Under the pieces are notes generated by a model that worked only from the letters and a program-made list of their open reading frames with translations, was not told where the DNA came from and made no database searches. This document shows, one piece after another, positions 62,574 through 64,000 of a DNA stretch of 64,000 nt. The position numbers and the translations under genes are program-made. This DNA comes from Streptomyces venezuelae (GTDB lineage: Bacteria > Actinomycetota > Actinomycetes > Streptomycetales > Streptomycetaceae), in NCBI RefSeq assembly GCF_008642295.1, contig NZ_CP029190.1, forward strand, positions 3,889,501-3,953,500, given 5' to 3'. Position 1 is the stretch's first letter; each line of letters starts with the position of its first letter.

Positions 62574-63245
62574 TCAGTAGCCCGTCGGACGGACCAGACC
62601 CGTCTCGTACGCGAACACCGCCGCCTGGGTGCGGTCGCGCAGGCCCAGCTTCACCAGGATGCGGCTCACATGGGTCTTCACCGTCTGCTCGGCCACCACC
62701 AGGTGTTCCGCGATCTCCGCGTTCGACAGCCCCTGCGCGATCAGCGACAGCACCTCCGTCTCCCGCTCGGTCAGCTCCCCGATCCGGTCCCGGGAAGGCG
62801 CACGCGGAGCCCCCAGCCGGGAGAACTCGGTGATCAGCCGTTTGGTGATGTTCGGCGAGAGGAGGGCCTCACCCGCCGCGATCACCCGGACCGCCTCGGC
62901 GAGCTGGTCCGCGGAGGCGTCCTTGAGGAGGAACCCGGAGGCTCCGGCCCGCAACGCCTCGTACACGTACTCGTCCAGGTCGAAGGTGGTCAGCACCAGC
63001 ACCTTCACCCGTGCCTCCGGTGCCCGGGTGATCGCGGCGGTCGCCTCGATGCCGCTGACCCCGGGCATACGGATGTCCATCAGGACCACGTCCGGATCGA
63101 GTTCGGCGACTTTGGCGACGGCATCGGCGCCGTCCACCGCCTGGCCGACCACCTCGATGTCGGGCTGGGCGTTGAGCAGCACGGTGAAGCCCTGCCGGAC
63201 CATCATCTGGTCGTCGGCGATCATCACCCGGATCGGCGTGGTCAT
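62574..63245 (-). CDS. NarL/LuxR-family response regulator, 223 aa (system 2)
   Basis: Receiver with IRVMIADDQMMVRQGFTVLLNAQPDIE, DVVLMDIRMPGVSGIE, and the same phosphorylation-site neighbourhood as system 1. HTH: ELTERETEVLSLIAQGLSNAEIAEHLVVAEQTVKTHVSRILVKLGLRDRTQA. It overlaps the second kinase by ATGA (start 63245). The two regulators are clearly paralogous. Confidence 0.95.
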   Translation of the reverse strand: MTTPIRVMIADDQMMVRQGFTVLLNAQPDIEVVGQAVDGADAVAKVAELDPDVVLMDIRMPGVSGIEATAAITRAPEARVKVLVLTTFDLDEYVYEALRAGASGFLLKDASADQLAEAVRVIAAGEALLSPNITKRLITEFSRLGAPRAPSRDRIGELTERETEVLSLIAQGLSNAEIAEHLVVAEQTVKTHVSRILVKLGLRDRTQAAVFAYETGLVRPTGY

Positions 63246-64000
63246 GAGTCCTTCTCGGTCGGTGGATCCATCGGGAGCAGCGCCGTCACCTCGTACCCCC
63301 CGCCGGGGCGGGGGCCGGCGGCCAGCTCGCCCCCCAGCATGCCCGCCCGCTCGCGCATTCCCAGCAGGCCGTGCCCGGCACCGGGGGACGGCTGCACGGG
63401 GCGGGTCGGGGCGGAGTTCGCGACGCACAGGTGCAGTTCGCGCGGCCCGTACGCGATGCCCACCTCGACCCGGGAGCCCGGCGCGTGCCGGAGGCAGTTG
63501 CTGAGGGCCTCCTGGACGATCCGGTAGGCGGTGAGCTCCACGCCGGGGGTGAGCGGCCGGCGGACGCCCGCGATCTCGGTGCTGACTTCCAGGCCGGCGC
63601 CCCGCACGTTCTCCACCAGCCCGTCCAGATCGGCGAGGGTGGGCTGCGGATGGTGTGGGTTCGCGGGATCCTCGGGGTCCTCGGAGCGCAGCACTCCGAG
63701 GACCCGCCGCAGTTCGGTGAGGGCCTCCAGGGCGTTCTCCCGGATGCCCGCCAGGTTCTCCTTCAGCTCCTCGGAGGGGTTCTCCACCAGGTGCGGGGCG
63801 ACCTGGGCCTGGATCGAGATCACCGACATGTGGTGGGCGACGACGTCGTGCAGTTCGCGGGCGATCCGGCTGCGCTCCTCCAGCAGCGCCCGCTGCGCCC
63901 GCTCGGCCTCGGTGAGGGTCTCCTGTTCCGCCAGCTTGCCGCGGGCCAGCCGCACCGCCCGCAGCGCATAGCCGAGGACGGCGGCGAACCCGAACAGGAG
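63242..64000 (-). CDS. sensor histidine kinase (system 2), partial
   Basis: The C-terminal ~250 residues are visible; the N terminus lies beyond 64000. A final membrane helix (LLFGFAAVLGYALRAV) leads to the kinase core: RSRIARELHDVVAHHMSVISIQAQVAPHLVE, LRRVLGVLRSEDPEDP, LTPGVELTAYRIVQEALSNCLRHAPGSRVEVG and GHGLLGMRERAGMLGG. HisKA_3 type, coupled to its regulator. Confidence 0.93.
   Translation of the reverse strand, partial: LLFGFAAVLGYALRAVRLARGKLAEQETLTEAERAQRALLEERSRIARELHDVVAHHMSVISIQAQVAPHLVENPSEELKENLAGIRENALEALTELRRVLGVLRSEDPEDPANPHHPQPTLADLDGLVENVRGAGLEVSTEIAGVRRPLTPGVELTAYRIVQEALSNCLRHAPGSRVEVGIAYGPRELHLCVANSAPTRPVQPSPGAGHGLLGMRERAGMLGGELAAGPRPGGGYEVTALLPMDPPTEKDS

Overview
The window is high-GC actinobacterial chromosome, almost certainly a Streptomyces: GTG starts are common, rare TTA codons sit in regulatory genes, HAIR (HspR) operators precede dnaK and clpB, and a perfect ParB site (gtttcacgtgaaac) lies upstream of fbaA. 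From memory, unverified, the order dnaK-clpB-speE-pyrE-fbaA-kynurenine genes-purA resembles the core arm of the S. coelicolor chromosome not far from oriC.

Layout. 1-650: partial cold-shock gene and its leader. 650-12,135: an accessory region made of decayed integrative elements stacked at the 3' end of tRNA-Gly(CCC). Three copies of a 42-bp tRNA 3'-end segment (1444, 8898, 12064) each have the same terminator and arm-type repeats on their left. Cargo: an alpha/beta hydrolase with a run-on tail, a SpoIIE phosphatase, a GNAT-AAA+ fusion, two DUF5994 genes, a covalent-flavin oxidoreductase, and several frameshifted or truncated genes, including relaxase and integrase remnants. 12.4-19.6 kb: dcd, a phosphoribosyltransferase, an MFS exporter, a Yip1-like membrane protein, an EtfD-like Fe-S/membrane protein and a sugar transferase. 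19.7-29.6 kb: the heat-shock block dnaK-grpE-dnaJ-hspR and clpB. Between them lies a LuxR regulator divergent from a coupled pair encoding a secreted-type peptide with three DSGWGS repeats and a miniature degenerate Rieske-like protein. 29.6-40.8 kb: membrane mannosyltransferase-like protein, aminotransferase, spermidine-synthase-like enzyme, SRPBCC protein, aldose epimerase, pyrE, parS, fbaA. A 2.0-kb islet (membrane protein plus toxin-antitoxin-like pair) has entered the 3' end of the aminotransferase gene, leaving 18-bp direct repeats and the displaced old gene end.

40.8-47.7 kb: a regulatory cluster with a gamma-butyrolactone-receptor-type TetR protein, a TTA-containing SARP gene, a flavodoxin-like protein, a GAF/PucR-type regulator with a long repetitive N terminus, and an IS701-like transposase that appears to have lost its first catalytic aspartate. 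48-52 kb: tryptophan-to-anthranilate catabolism (tryptophan dioxygenase, kynureninase, formamidase-like hydrolase). 52-64 kb: purA, a lipid-kinase-like protein, a GbsR/MarR regulator divergent from an ABC exporter, a cytochrome P450, and two tandem paralogous NarL-type two-component systems, the last truncated by the window end.

Least ordinary: the stacked tRNA-Gly elements, the 2-kb islet in the aminotransferase gene, the LuxR/DSGWGS-peptide/Rieske-like locus, and the TTA-SARP plus butyrolactone-receptor pair with AT-rich operator-like DNA between them.
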